From: CAIUVD01 sp044338255
GTDB lineage: Bacteria > Planctomycetota > UBA11346
Length of the DNA: 40,960 nucleotides
Assembly: GCA_044338255.1 (NCBI GenBank)
Contig: JBIILZ010000023.1
Span: forward strand, 1 to 40,960
Direction of reading: 5' to 3'
Shown piece after piece: positions 6,787 through 15,248 of the stretch. Made by a program: the position numbers and the translations under genes. Position 1 is the first letter of the stretch, and each line of letters opens with the position of its first letter. A model generated the notes under the pieces. That model saw nothing but the letters and a program-made list of their open reading frames with translations, was not told the origin of the DNA and did no database searches.

Positions 6787-9093
6787 TCACATCCACACCG
6801 GGACCTGGATGAAGAAGTCATAGTGCGCCGCCGCCGTGCCGGCCTGGCCCGCCTTCAGCACGCCGCAGGCGATGGTCCAGGTGTTCGCCGGGATGGTCTT
6901 GGTCGTGTCGCCCTGCAACTGCGTGCAGCTGACGATCCAGGCCACTGCCAGGCTGGGGTATTCAGGGTAGAGCGTGATCGAGTAGGTGTTCCCCGAGGAC
7001 TTCGAGGTGATCTTGCCGACCATCGCCGGGTGCTGGCCGTGGCCGGCGTTGGCCGGGGCCTTGTTCTTCCACTGGCTGGAGGACGCCTCGAAGGTCAGCA
7101 CCTGGCCATCTGCCGGCGTGGCAATGGTTACATCCTCCATCTGGTCCATCGTGTGCTGGACCAGCGATGTGATGCTGTTCTTCGAGGTCAGGATCTGCAG
7201 CGTCCCGCCCTGGTTCGCCGGGATGCGCGTCGGCGCCCCGGCCGTGCCGCCGGTGATGAGGTCGCCCACCCCGGTCATCGGGTTGGTCATGATGCCGGTG
7301 ATGGTCTCGCCCAGGTGCCAGTCGGTGGTGCCGATGCGCAGGAAGTCCTTCTGGAGCTTCACGTTCGTCACCGCACCGTCCGCGATGGTCTGGGTCACCA
7401 CGGCGTTGTCGGCAATCCACGAGGCATCGGTGGTGCCGATGATGTCGCCGTACAGGTCGTGGATGTGGTCTTCTGGCGGGTACTTCAGCGGCTTGTTGAA
7501 GAGCTTGTTCCAGTTGAGCGAGACGACCTTCTGGTCGGTGACCGCGCCGTCCGCGATCTTGATGGTGACCACCGAGCCGTCTTCCAGCTCGAGGGTGCCG
7601 ACCACGCCAGGCTTGATCTGGGCGGCATTGGTCCAGCCGCTGAGGTCGCCATCGAGCGGGTGTTCGTGGTAGGACGGCGGGTAGGTGCTCGGCTTGCCGG
7701 TGACCTTGCCCCAGGCGACGGAGGCGATTTTGGCATCCGTGACCGCCCCGTCACGGATCGTCAAGGTGGACACCGCATCGCGCTGCAGCTTGGGATCGGA
7801 CACCGAGCCATCGGCCAGCTTGTCCGAGGTAACGGCGTGGTCCTCGATCGCCGCGGTGGGGATCTGCGCCCAGCGCAGGACGCCGCCCAGGCGTAGGAGC
7901 GCCGTGCCATCTGCGTCGGCGGCGAACGCAGTCGGTCGGGCACTGCCGCCGGTGGCGTTGGCCACGACGCTGGTGCCGGCCTGCTCGGCAAGATCTGCTG
8001 CGGCGAGATCGCGGAAGTCTGGTTTGGCATCGGCGCCCGAGGTCGGTCCGGCGAGCACCTGGTGGGCTGGAACTGGATCGGCCACGACCACGTCGCGAGG
8101 CTTCCAGCGCTCGGCGGTGGCATCCCACAGGGCGGCCTGCTCATCGGTCGGCGGGGTGCTGGCGACATCTACGTCGGTCAGATCAGCGAAGCGCTCGGCC
8201 CCACCGCCGCCCGAGCCGGCGCCACCCGCTCGGACCACGCAGAGGCGGGTCTGGGCATGGTGCAGCACCATGCGGGCATTCTCGCTCGGCTTCACCGGCG
8301 TCAGGCCGCCGGGAATGCCGGGGTCGAGCCAGTAGTCGGTGTGGTCGGCCAGCCCTTCCAGGCAGCAGATGCCCCACAGCACGAGCAGCGCCGTGTTGTC
8401 GTCCGGGATCTTTCCCACCACCCCCAGCGTGTCCGTGGCCCCAACCACCCCGGCGTCGGCCAGAACCCAGGCCGAGCCAGACCAGCGCAGGACATCGCCC
8501 AGCATCCAGCCGTGGTTGCTGGCCGCGACCTCCAGCACCAGGTTGGGCGAGCCGCCGCCGGCACCGCCGGCCGGGAACTGGACGATGCCCCAGAGCGGGC
8601 CGGTGCCTGGTTCCATCCACAGGATACGGGCGCCGCCCTCGGTGCCGGTGGTCAGGGTGCCGACCTCGTCGGTGACGACCTTGGCCAGTTCATCGTCCTC
8701 AGCGCTGACGTTCAACCCGACCGGGGTGACGCCGGCGACCATGGCCCGACCAACCGCTCCGGCGGTAATCGGCTCCTGCAGGATGCAGAAGCGGTTGGCG
8801 TGGAGGTCCTCGTCGGGCGCGACGGCACGGAAGGCGACCCGCTCTTGGAATGCCTGGGCATTCTCGCTGGGCAGGATGAGCGGATCGCCCAGACCCAGCA
8901 CGGCGAAACGGTCCTGGTCCTCTCCGGAGTCGTTGCGCACCGGGACGATGCCGGCGGTGGGCAGGGTCGCGCCGCCCTCGGTTTGCCGTGAGGTGCGACT
9001 GGCCTGGTAGGCCGAGGCGGCGTCCACGAAGGCGTTGAACGTCTCCGCGGTCATCCGCATGGGCTGGCCGGCGCTGACCTTGGCCAGGGTCAC
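6787..9093 (-). CDS. Large tail fibre / receptor-binding protein
   Basis: The start is set at GTG 9093, which overlaps the preceding stop as GTGA. A longer in-frame reading to 9213 begins with an arginine-rich sequence that is the shadow of the upstream gene. The 768-residue product begins MTLAKVSAGQPMRMTAETFN. The middle (about 430-620) carries repeated short units of the type DGAVTDAKIAS, DGSVSDPKLQ, DGAVTDQKV, DGAVTNVKL, alternating with YPPSYHEHPLDGD-like His segments. Such repeats form trimeric shafts in phage fibres. The C-terminal 120 residues probably form the knob. It sits after the tape measure and tail genes, as expected for a host-recognition fibre. Confidence 0.75.
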   Translation of the reverse strand: MTLAKVSAGQPMRMTAETFNAFVDAASAYQASRTSRQTEGGATLPTAGIVPVRNDSGEDQDRFAVLGLGDPLILPSENAQAFQERVAFRAVAPDEDLHANRFCILQEPITAGAVGRAMVAGVTPVGLNVSAEDDELAKVVTDEVGTLTTGTEGGARILWMEPGTGPLWGIVQFPAGGAGGGSPNLVLEVAASNHGWMLGDVLRWSGSAWVLADAGVVGATDTLGVVGKIPDDNTALLVLWGICCLEGLADHTDYWLDPGIPGGLTPVKPSENARMVLHHAQTRLCVVRAGGAGSGGGGAERFADLTDVDVASTPPTDEQAALWDATAERWKPRDVVVADPVPAHQVLAGPTSGADAKPDFRDLAAADLAEQAGTSVVANATGGSARPTAFAADADGTALLRLGGVLRWAQIPTAAIEDHAVTSDKLADGSVSDPKLQRDAVSTLTIRDGAVTDAKIASVAWGKVTGKPSTYPPSYHEHPLDGDLSGWTNAAQIKPGVVGTLELEDGSVVTIKIADGAVTDQKVVSLNWNKLFNKPLKYPPEDHIHDLYGDIIGTTDASWIADNAVVTQTIADGAVTNVKLQKDFLRIGTTDWHLGETITGIMTNPMTGVGDLITGGTAGAPTRIPANQGGTLQILTSKNSITSLVQHTMDQMEDVTIATPADGQVLTFEASSSQWKNKAPANAGHGQHPAMVGKITSKSSGNTYSITLYPEYPSLAVAWIVSCTQLQGDTTKTIPANTWTIACGVLKAGQAGTAAAHYDFFIQVPVWM

Positions 9094-9899
9094 GAACCGA
9101 TCCCCAGCCCGGCGAACGACGCGAACGGATAGACCTGCTCGACATAGACCGCGATCGGCTTCTTGATCAGCACCTTCGCGGTCGCATCGACGTCGTCCCC
9201 GTACTGGACCCACAGGTAGTCCCAGCCGCGCTTCTGGATGCTGGAGATCGAGCCCACCGACATGCCGCTCTGGTTCGGCGAGGCGGCGAACTTGTAGGCG
9301 ATCTCCCAGCGGTCATCGACATCGACGCCCCGGCGGGTGCCGCTGGCGCCCATGAACAGCACCTCGCCAGCCTGAAAGCCGCGAAATGGGGCGCTGTTCA
9401 CCGCGCCGGTGAGGCCCATCAGCGTGGTCTTGTAGCCCTGGGTGACGTAGCTGGGCGCCAGGTAGTGCGTCTCGCTGAACTGGTAAACCGGGATGGTGAT
9501 GTCGACGCCGGCGACGTTCTGCCCGTCGTAGCCGATGGCCCCGCCCAAGGCGGTCGAGGCGGACGGCCCGTAGCGACCGATGGTCTGGATCGACTGCGTG
9601 ACGTGCTGGGTGCCGCCACCGGTGTCGAAGGCGAAGGTCGGCTCCGGGTTGTCCTGCTGCTGCGGTTCCGGCGCCTCATAGGTCGCGACCACTTTCCAGG
9701 TCGAGGCGTTCAGCCGCTCGTCCAGGGTCACCGTCTTGCGGTACATGCCCTGGTAGGCGGTGGGGATCTGGGCCAGCGCGAGGGTGCGGACCTCGGCCTC
9801 GTCCACCGCCCCGAGGACCACATACGCGATCTCAGCCTTGGGCTTGTCCCCCAAGGTCTCGGTACGGCCAGCGAAGAGTTCGTGGAGCGTGGCTGCCAT
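9090..9899 (-). CDS. Tail protein, unknown (269 aa)
   Basis: This 269-residue protein begins MAATLHELFAGRTETLGDKPKAE. It contains beta-rich segments (TFAFDTGGGTQHVTQSIQTIGRYG is split across the middle) and ends in AVYVEQVYPFASFAGLGIGS. No catalytic motif or membrane segment is visible. It lies directly downstream of the tape measure gene (three-base gap) and overlaps the large fibre start by four bases. That is the slot of distal-tail or baseplate-hub proteins in siphophages, and I infer such a role from position alone. Confidence 0.62.
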   Translation of the reverse strand: MAATLHELFAGRTETLGDKPKAEIAYVVLGAVDEAEVRTLALAQIPTAYQGMYRKTVTLDERLNASTWKVVATYEAPEPQQQDNPEPTFAFDTGGGTQHVTQSIQTIGRYGPSASTALGGAIGYDGQNVAGVDITIPVYQFSETHYLAPSYVTQGYKTTLMGLTGAVNSAPFRGFQAGEVLFMGASGTRRGVDVDDRWEIAYKFAASPNQSGMSVGSISSIQKRGWDYLWVQYGDDVDATAKVLIKKPIAVYVEQVYPFASFAGLGIGS

Positions 9900-9902
9900 G
9901 GG

Positions 9903-11831
9903 TCACCCGAAGGTCAGGCCGTCGCCGTCTTCCAGCGCCCGAGCGATGCGCTGGGTGTTCTTGGCGGTCTCCTCAGTGGCCTTGGCGGTGCGCTCGGTGC
10001 TGGTGTCGCCCACGCCCAGCTGGCCGATGGCGGCCCCTGAGAACGAGCCGGTGACGTCGAGCTTCTGGGCCTCGGCGTTGACCGTGGCTGGGATCTGGTC
10101 GAGCGAGGTGCGCAGGGCATCGAGATCCGGCAGGTCCACCTGAACCGGCGGCGTGCCCGGTCCCTGGACGCGAGCCTGCACATCCGCCTTCTTCTGCTTG
10201 GCCTCGGCCAGGGTGGCATCGAGTTCGGCACGGGCCTGCTCCACGCCAGCGTCCCGCTGCATGACCTTATCGGCCAGGTCCTGGCTGATGCCGGCCTTCA
10301 CCGCCTGGCGCTCGGCATCGAGGGCGGCCAGATCCTTATCCCGGCCCTGGCTGCGCTGCTGCCGCTGCTGATCGACGGTGGTGTTCTTCTGCTCGGTCTC
10401 GGTCTGGATGCGCAGATCCAGCCCCTTGTCGGCCAAACCGACCAGTTCGAGCAGCTGCGCCAGCTTGCCGGCGATCCAGCCGACCGCGTTGTTCCACAAC
10501 TTGGTGATGCCGCCCACCACCCAATCCCAGGCGTCGGCCAGGGCGTAGACCACGGTCCAGAACACCTCCTGGATGCCGTACCAGGCCGAGGCGAAGATCT
10601 GGGCAAAGCCGGCAATGGCTGCGTCCCAGAAGTTGAGCAGGAAGCTGGTGCCGCGCTCCCACTCCAGCTTGAGGGTCGCCCAGACCACGCGGGCGGCGAG
10701 GCCGATGTCGCCGGCGGCTAGGGCGTCCGCGATGCCGCCCCAGGCATCGACGGCGTCCGATTGCAGGGTCTGGAAGCTGCCAGAGAGCATCCCCAGCGCC
10801 TGTTGGCCGGTGTTCGTCTGGGTGACGATGATGGCTCCCAGGGCCGCCACGCCGGCGATCACCGCCCCGATGGGCGAGAACAGGGCGCCGATCACGGCGC
10901 CCAGGGCACCAATCACCGTCCCCGCCACTGACGCAGCCGAGGCCAGGGCTCCGATGCCCGCGCTGACGCCCCCGACCGCCATGCCCAGAGCGATCAACCC
11001 GATGCCAACCCCGGCCACGGCAGCACCCACTGTCAGGATGGTCACCACCAGGCCCTGGTTCTGGCTGATCCATTCCCGGAAGCCGACCAGGAAGCCGGTC
11101 ACCTTCCCGGCCAGATCGAGCAGCACCGGCGCCAGGGCGGTGCCGACCGCGTTGGCCACGCCCTGCAGGCTGGCCTTCACCCGATCGAAGGCGTCGCCCA
11201 GGTCATCGGCCAGCTTCGCCTGCCCGCCCGTCATGACGACCCCCAGCCGCTGGGCCTCGGCGCGCAGGGCGCCCAGGTCGGCGGCCATCGGCAGGAGGTT
11301 GGTGCCGGCCTTGCCCAGCACGCCCATGGCCGCTGCTGCCCGCTGGGTTGGATCCTGGATGCCCTGCAGCGCCGCCGCGATGGCGGCGAACTGCTGCTCG
11401 GGCTTCAACCCGGCGAGGGATTCCGCCGACAGGCCGACCCGCTCCAGGGCCAGAGCTGCCTGGTCGCTGCCGTTCACGGCGGCGGTGATGGTCCGCTGCA
11501 TGACGCGGATGGCCTTCTCGACATCCTCGAGCGACGAACCGGACTGCTGGGCAGCGTAGCCCAACTCTGACAACGCCTCGACCGACACTCCGGTGCGCGC
11601 CGCCATGTCGTTCAGCTGGCTGCCAGTGTCGGCAAAGGCCTTGGCAGCCAGAGCGAGGGGCGCGACGAGGCCGGCACCCAGGCCCAGCATCTTCGTCCCC
11701 AGCGAGCGCACGGCTGCGCCGAAGGCCGCCAGCTTCTGCTGCGCTGCCCGCAAGCCGCGCACGAGGGCGCGGTCGTCGGCGAACAGTTCGACGTAGGCGC
11801 GACCCGCCCGGATGCCGCTGGCGCCAGCCAT
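9903..11831 (-). CDS. Phage tail tape measure protein
   Basis: The 642-residue protein sets tail length and forms the channel for DNA passage. The N-terminal half is a typical tape-measure domain: repeated Ala-rich helices, FADTGSQLNDMAARTGVSVEALSELGYAA, and the TQRAAAAMGVLGKAG segment. About residues 245-335 are hydrophobic (VVTILTVGAAVAGVGIGLIA onward), matching the membrane-active part of these proteins. A charged coiled region follows (DKVMQRDAGVEQARAELDATLAEAKQKK). It lies downstream of the tail chaperone frameshift pair and a lipoprotein gene. It is short for the family, suggesting a short-tailed siphophage if tail length scales as usual. Confidence 0.88.
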   Translation of the reverse strand: MAGASGIRAGRAYVELFADDRALVRGLRAAQQKLAAFGAAVRSLGTKMLGLGAGLVAPLALAAKAFADTGSQLNDMAARTGVSVEALSELGYAAQQSGSSLEDVEKAIRVMQRTITAAVNGSDQAALALERVGLSAESLAGLKPEQQFAAIAAALQGIQDPTQRAAAAMGVLGKAGTNLLPMAADLGALRAEAQRLGVVMTGGQAKLADDLGDAFDRVKASLQGVANAVGTALAPVLLDLAGKVTGFLVGFREWISQNQGLVVTILTVGAAVAGVGIGLIALGMAVGGVSAGIGALASAASVAGTVIGALGAVIGALFSPIGAVIAGVAALGAIIVTQTNTGQQALGMLSGSFQTLQSDAVDAWGGIADALAAGDIGLAARVVWATLKLEWERGTSFLLNFWDAAIAGFAQIFASAWYGIQEVFWTVVYALADAWDWVVGGITKLWNNAVGWIAGKLAQLLELVGLADKGLDLRIQTETEQKNTTVDQQRQQRSQGRDKDLAALDAERQAVKAGISQDLADKVMQRDAGVEQARAELDATLAEAKQKKADVQARVQGPGTPPVQVDLPDLDALRTSLDQIPATVNAEAQKLDVTGSFSGAAIGQLGVGDTSTERTAKATEETAKNTQRIARALEDGDGLTFG

Positions 11832-11834
11832 GGC

Positions 11835-12230
11835 TCAGGCCTCCTTCTTCGAAGCCGGCACCTTCATCTGCTCACGTTTTTTGAGCGCGAGGTAGCCGGT
11901 CGTCGCGGCCGTGAACGCCGCCCCCACGCTGCCGAGCACCCCGGACCAGGGGAAGGCGGCGCTGGTCGCCAACGGGGCGATGGACGCCAGCCCCTGCGCG
12001 ACCGCCTGCGTGATCGCTTCGGTGTCGGGACCGGCATGGGTTTCCTCCTGCTCGGTGCCGGTGCGGCGGATCGTCCCCGTCACCGGCACCATCTTGACGC
12101 CCTCGGCGGTTGGGACCGGCACTTGGGCCTGGAAGGTGATGCGGTCGGTTTTGGTCGTCTCCGACCGGGTCTGGCTGAAGCAGCCGGACAGGAGCAGCGC
12201 GATCGGGATGAGAATGAGCAGGCGTTTCAT
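11835..12230 (-). CDS. Small lipoprotein with C-terminal membrane segment
   Basis: The start is taken at ATG 12230, which overlaps the upstream stop by four bases. The product is 131 residues. It opens with a lipoprotein signal peptide, MKRLLILIPIALLLSGC, with the lipobox cysteine at residue 17. The middle is polar, and a second hydrophobic stretch (SGVLGSVGAAFTAATTGYLAL) precedes a basic tail. I do not recognise a family. A lipoprotein with a membrane helix next to tail genes could be a lysis accessory (spanin- or holin-like), a superinfection-exclusion protein, or cargo. The two hydrophobic ends would place it in the cell envelope. Confidence 0.65.
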   Translation of the reverse strand: MKRLLILIPIALLLSGCFSQTRSETTKTDRITFQAQVPVPTAEGVKMVPVTGTIRRTGTEQEETHAGPDTEAITQAVAQGLASIAPLATSAAFPWSGVLGSVGAAFTAATTGYLALKKREQMKVPASKKEA

Positions 12231-12667
12231 CGTGGCATCTCCGGTAGGTGGCGATCGATGAAGACCGTCTTGAGGATGGACAGATCGGTGATCGGAGCGG
12301 CGGGCGCCTGGTCGGTTCTCTTGGGCTGGAAGTCCGCCGGCACATAGGGCTGGCGCCGCTTCGGATCGCGGTGGCAGTTGGCGGTGAGGGCGAGCAGCGC
12401 GGCGGTGTGATTCCACCGCTCCTGGCTACGCGCCTCGGCCATCGTCACCAGTTCCCGCAGGGTCAGCCCGGCGGGGTCGATCCCGCAGAGGCCGGCGCAC
12501 TGCCAGACGAGGCGCCACGCGGCTCCGGCAGCTGACGCAGCGCCGCCAGCACCGCCTGGTCGAGAGCCGGATCGTTGAGGTGCGCCTCGGCCGCCGTCAG
12601 CGCCGCCGCCCGCCACCCCGCCAGCTTGGCCAGTGCCTGCGTGAGCACGCGCCGGCGGGGGCTCGGG
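12227..12667 (-). CDS. Tail assembly chaperone, frameshift extension (GT-like)
   Basis: This is the open -1 frame following the chaperone gene. It has no convincing start of its own: the first candidate is a GTG at 12616 within low-complexity sequence. The informative part begins WRLVWQCAGLCGIDPAGLTL and continues TMAEARSQERWNHTAALLALTANCHRD, then PKRRQPYVPADFQPKR. This is the pattern of the second tail-chaperone ORF that sits before tape measures. The frame is open without a stop back to the heptamer at 12667-12673, so a ribosome slipping there would make a fusion of about 242 residues. The segment between slip site and WRLVW is Gly/Ala/Pro-rich and acts as a linker. Coordinates mark the shifted frame. 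Confidence 0.65.
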   Translation of the reverse strand, partial: PEPPPARAHAGTGQAGGVAGGGADGGRGAPQRSGSRPGGAGGAASAAGAAWRLVWQCAGLCGIDPAGLTLRELVTMAEARSQERWNHTAALLALTANCHRDPKRRQPYVPADFQPKRTDQAPAAPITDLSILKTVFIDRHLPEMPR

Positions 12668-12957
12668 AAAAAAGCGACGAACTCCTCCAACAGCGCGGTC
12701 GTCGCCGTGTCGATAGTGTCGCCAGCGAGGCTGCGGCCAAAGTCCTCGTCGGTAATCTTGCGCTCATCGGCCTGCAGTTTGACGCAGGCGTAGAGCACGT
12801 CGCCCAGCAGCACCGGGTCGGCGACCAGGCGGTCGAGCAGCGTGCCACCGGCGGCTTCGATGAGATCGACCCCGGCCACAGCACGGATGCGCTTCAGAGT
12901 GGCGACGGTGATCTCCAGCGACCAGGAGCGGTTGAGGGCATCGGTGAAGGTGCGCAT
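12463..12957 (-). CDS. Tail assembly chaperone (G-like)
   Basis: The 164-residue product is the zero-frame tail chaperone expected between tail tube and tape measure. It begins MRTFTDALNRSWSLEITVATLKRI and contains GVDLIEAAGG, VLLGDVLYACVKLQADERKI and LLEEFVAFFPSPRRR, matching the small helical proteins that read as 'tail assembly chaperone' in siphophages. The C-terminus (PEPRGASSGSAPASAGSTPPG) is low complexity and overlaps the second frame by about 150 bases. The slippery heptamer lies at the FVAFF codons. Such proteins bind the tape measure during tail assembly and are not kept in the virion. Confidence 0.72.
   Translation of the reverse strand: MRTFTDALNRSWSLEITVATLKRIRAVAGVDLIEAAGGTLLDRLVADPVLLGDVLYACVKLQADERKITDEDFGRSLAGDTIDTATTALLEEFVAFFPSPRRRVLTQALAKLAGWRAAALTAAEAHLNDPALDQAVLAALRQLPEPRGASSGSAPASAGSTPPG
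12667..12673 (-). other. Slippery heptamer T_TTT_TTC for -1 frameshift
   Basis: Read on the minus strand, the codons are GCT TTT TTC, giving a textbook X_XXY_YYZ heptamer in the correct phase. The -1 frame is open from here to 12227, where the second tail-chaperone ORF ends. The sequence after it is very GC-rich and can form short stems (GAGC/GCTC around a GCCGGC core), though no strong pseudoknot was identified by eye. Confidence 0.6.
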
Positions 12958-12968
12958 GTTGGCTCCGA

Positions 12969-13412
12969 TCAGGGCGTGGTCGCCCAGACGGGCGCGGTGG
13001 CGGAGTAGGTGACCTTGGCCTGGATCTTGACCTTGATGGCCTCCTCGAGCGGTTCCTCGCGGGAGAACTGCGTGATCGAGAAGTCAGCCTGCAGGCCCTG
13101 GCTGCCCGAGCCGGTGACATCCCCATCCATGATCGCCAGGCCGATGGCGGCGTTGGTGAAGAAGGCGGTCTTGATGGCGGTGAAGCCGGCATCGCCAGTG
13201 TTCCACACCATCTCCCATTCGACCGAACCCTCTTTGAGGGTCGCCACGGTCGCCTTCCAGCCGGCGTTGGCGCGCGTGGTCACGTCGGCCTCGCCGGTCT
13301 CCAGCGACAGGGTGACGTCTTTGACGTTGCCCAGTTCGGTCCAGGCACCGGCCGTGGCGACGCCGCCGGCCTTGAAGTAGAGCTTGGCGGCCATGCCGAG
13401 TTTGAGGCTCAT
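12969..13412 (-). CDS. Major tail tube protein
   Basis: The 147-residue product begins MSLKLGMAAKLYFKAGG and contains the signature features of siphophage tail tube proteins. These are a short N-terminal segment, then LGNVKDVTLSLETGEADVTTR, a WKATVATLKEGSVEWEMVW stretch and a C-terminal beta block ending in IKVKIQAKVTYS. These proteins stack as hexameric rings around the tape measure. It lies immediately before the tail chaperone pair, which is the normal order. The 11-base gap to the chaperone and the 21-base gap from the preceding gene leave room for separate ribosome binding sites, in line with the high expression a tube protein needs. Confidence 0.82.
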   Translation of the reverse strand: MSLKLGMAAKLYFKAGGVATAGAWTELGNVKDVTLSLETGEADVTTRANAGWKATVATLKEGSVEWEMVWNTGDAGFTAIKTAFFTNAAIGLAIMDGDVTGSGSQGLQADFSITQFSREEPLEEAIKVKIQAKVTYSATAPVWATTP

Positions 13413-13433
13413 CGGGAATCTCCAGGGAAGGGG

Positions 13434-13868
13434 TTAGCGGATCGAGTTGCGCCACAGGGGAGGCAGCGACTTCTGTTCAGCGGCAAAGGCTGGCGCCATG
13501 TACGGACGCGGCGCGATGGTGATGCGGCGGGCCTGCCCCCAGCGCACCAGCACGGTCGGCCCGCCGTACTCCAACAGCGGCGGCACGTTCCCCCGCTTCT
13601 GATTCAGGAGCACCGGGCCGATCACGACCGACCGCCGTTGCCCATCCCAGGCGAAGTAGAGGTGCTGCCGCAGCAGACCGACATGCGCCGAGGGCGGCGA
13701 TCCGGGCGGGGCCGGGTCTTTCCGCCGTTTCATCGACGTCCGCGCCCGCTGCCGGACGAAGGCGCCGAAGCGGGAGAGGACCTTCCACTCGGCGGCCGTG
13801 GTCGCGTTCATCACCGCTGCGCGGTCGAAGAACGAGGCCTTGGCCTGGCTGAGGCGCATGCCGATCAC
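13434..13868 (-). CDS. HK97 gp10-like head-tail / minor tail protein
   Basis: This 144-residue basic protein starts MIGMRLSQAKASFFDRAAV. Its helical N-terminal half (AEWKVLSRFGAFVRQRARTSMKRRK) is followed by a PGSPPSAHVGLLRQHLYFAWD segment and a C-terminal RPYMAPAFAAEQKSLPPLW. The layout (RARTSMKRRK, PGSPPSAH, RPYM.PAF) is typical of HK97 gp10-like or virion-morphogenesis proteins that join head and tail or complete the tail. It sits upstream of the tail tube gene. I infer an assembly role from motif style and position. Initiation could also be at the internal Met4. Confidence 0.65.
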   Translation of the reverse strand: MIGMRLSQAKASFFDRAAVMNATTAAEWKVLSRFGAFVRQRARTSMKRRKDPAPPGSPPSAHVGLLRQHLYFAWDGQRRSVVIGPVLLNQKRGNVPPLLEYGGPTVLVRWGQARRITIAPRPYMAPAFAAEQKSLPPLWRNSIR

Positions 13869-13871
13869 GGG

Positions 13872-14588
13872 TCACCACCGCAGGACCAGAAAGCCGGGGC
13901 CACCACTGCGGCCGGGTTGCTGGGTGGCGGTGCTGCCCGCTCCGCCGGGGCCACCAGTGCCCACAGTCAGCGTCAGTGTTTCGCCGGGGGTGACCGGGAT
14001 CTGACCGGCGACGTATTCGCCCCCGCCGCCAGGCAGCGAGACGGTGTTGTTGGCACCGCCCCCGCCGCCACCCGAGGACGCTTCGGCGGTGATCAACCCG
14101 CCCTGGCCACGCAGGGTGTCCACGATCGACACCCCGGCGGCGCCGCCGCTCCAGGGCGTGACGGTCAGGCCATCGCCACCCCGGTAGCTGATGCCGCCCA
14201 GGCCGCCGAATCCACCCCGTCCGGCGCGCGATCCGACCGGGGCGTTGTAGCGCCCGCCCTTGCCGCCAAAGGCCCGCACGAGCGGGGTTCCGGCCCGGAG
14301 AATCTCGGTGTTGCCGCCGTCCGTGCCCGGTGTTCCCGGCGTGCCGGTGGTGCCGGCGCCCGCCGCCCCGCCGCCGGGGGCCTGGGCCTCGACCTGGAGG
14401 CTGGTCACGCCGGGCGGCACCACCAGGTCGTAGGTGCCAGGGCCGTACGTCAGAGTGCTCATGGGTGGCGGGATCTCCTGGCGCTTGAGGACGCCATCAG
14501 GGGTGATGACCAGCAGCACGTCACCGGATGCGCCCGGGTCAGCGAGCGCGGCCAGTTCGAGGTCGACGAGGATGCGGCGGATCGGCAT
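13872..14588 (-). CDS. Glycine-rich tail fibre protein
   Basis: The 238-residue protein has a short N-terminal adaptor (MPIRRILVDLELAALADPG), then a domain beginning TYGPGTYDLVVPPGVTSLQV. The C-terminal half is a Gly-rich fold with FGGKGGRYN, GRGGFGGLGG, ASSGGGGGGANNT and GPGGAGSTATQQPGRSGGPGF. The PGVTSLQVEAQAPGGGAAG block and Gly-rich loops resemble the tip domains of phage fibres that form polyglycine sandwiches and bind surface receptors. It is one of a run of short fibre-like genes between the head-completion and tail tube genes. The poly-Gly loops are long for the protein's size. Confidence 0.7.
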   Translation of the reverse strand: MPIRRILVDLELAALADPGASGDVLLVITPDGVLKRQEIPPPMSTLTYGPGTYDLVVPPGVTSLQVEAQAPGGGAAGAGTTGTPGTPGTDGGNTEILRAGTPLVRAFGGKGGRYNAPVGSRAGRGGFGGLGGISYRGGDGLTVTPWSGGAAGVSIVDTLRGQGGLITAEASSGGGGGGANNTVSLPGGGGEYVAGQIPVTPGETLTLTVGTGGPGGAGSTATQQPGRSGGPGFLVLRW

Positions 14589-14591
14589 TGC

Positions 14592-15236
14592 TCACCGCTG
14601 CACCACCACGCGGTAGGCGTTCGCCGCGGGCGCGGCGATGCCGAACTCGACTCGCACCTCCCAGTCAGACGGCCGGGTGACGCGGCACTCCACGTCGGCG
14701 TACTCGTCGGCCGCATCGAGGACCACCACCTGCACATCGCGGGTGCCGAGGCCGTGGCTGAGGAGGAAGTTGGTGGTCGCCCCGTCGCCGATGTCGGTCT
14801 GCCAGGACAGGGTGATGTACCCGGTCATGCCATCGACCGCGATGACGTAGCCCGAGGCGAGCAGTTCGCGCCAGTGCCCGATGTCCGTCGCGCCCTCGAT
14901 CGCCAGGATGTACGACTTCTGCTGATCCGACCGGATCGCCACGTCGCCCACCTGGACGTCGAGCGCCAGCATCTCGCCCTCGCTGCCGACTACGAAGGTG
15001 TCGGTGATGGCGAGCGCCGGCAGCTGGCCCAGCGACAGCTTGCCGTCCACGTCGAGGGTCGCGTAGCCGTTGGGGATGCCGCGCTGCGCCGCGATGGTGG
15101 CGATGGCGGTGGCCCGCGCCTGGTCAGCCACCGTGTCGGCGTAGCCCTTGTTGGCGGCGTCATCGGCCGCGACCGGGTTGGCCAGGTGGCGGATGGCGAG
15201 ACCGAGCATGTCGATGGGGACGGCGATCTTCTTCAT
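14592..15236 (-). CDS. Tail fibre protein with DA-K-Y trimer motif
   Basis: This 214-residue protein starts MKKIAVPIDMLGLAIRHLAN. Residues 18-35 read LANPVAADDAANKGYADT, a variant of the 'L-x-N-P-x-x-x-x-DA-x-N-K-x-Y' motif that is widespread in phage fibre shafts. The middle contains GYATLDVDGKLSLGQLPALA and VGSEGEMLALDVQVGDVAIR, also recurrent fibre segments. The C-terminal block (LSHGLGTRDVQVVVLDAADE onward) is a small beta domain seen at the ends of many such proteins. It is probably a trimeric appendage. It lies three bases from the Gly-rich fibre gene, and the two products may assemble together. Confidence 0.75.
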   Translation of the reverse strand: MKKIAVPIDMLGLAIRHLANPVAADDAANKGYADTVADQARATAIATIAAQRGIPNGYATLDVDGKLSLGQLPALAITDTFVVGSEGEMLALDVQVGDVAIRSDQQKSYILAIEGATDIGHWRELLASGYVIAVDGMTGYITLSWQTDIGDGATTNFLLSHGLGTRDVQVVVLDAADEYADVECRVTRPSDWEVRVEFGIAAPAANAYRVVVQR

Positions 15237-15248
15237 GGGATGGGGCTT

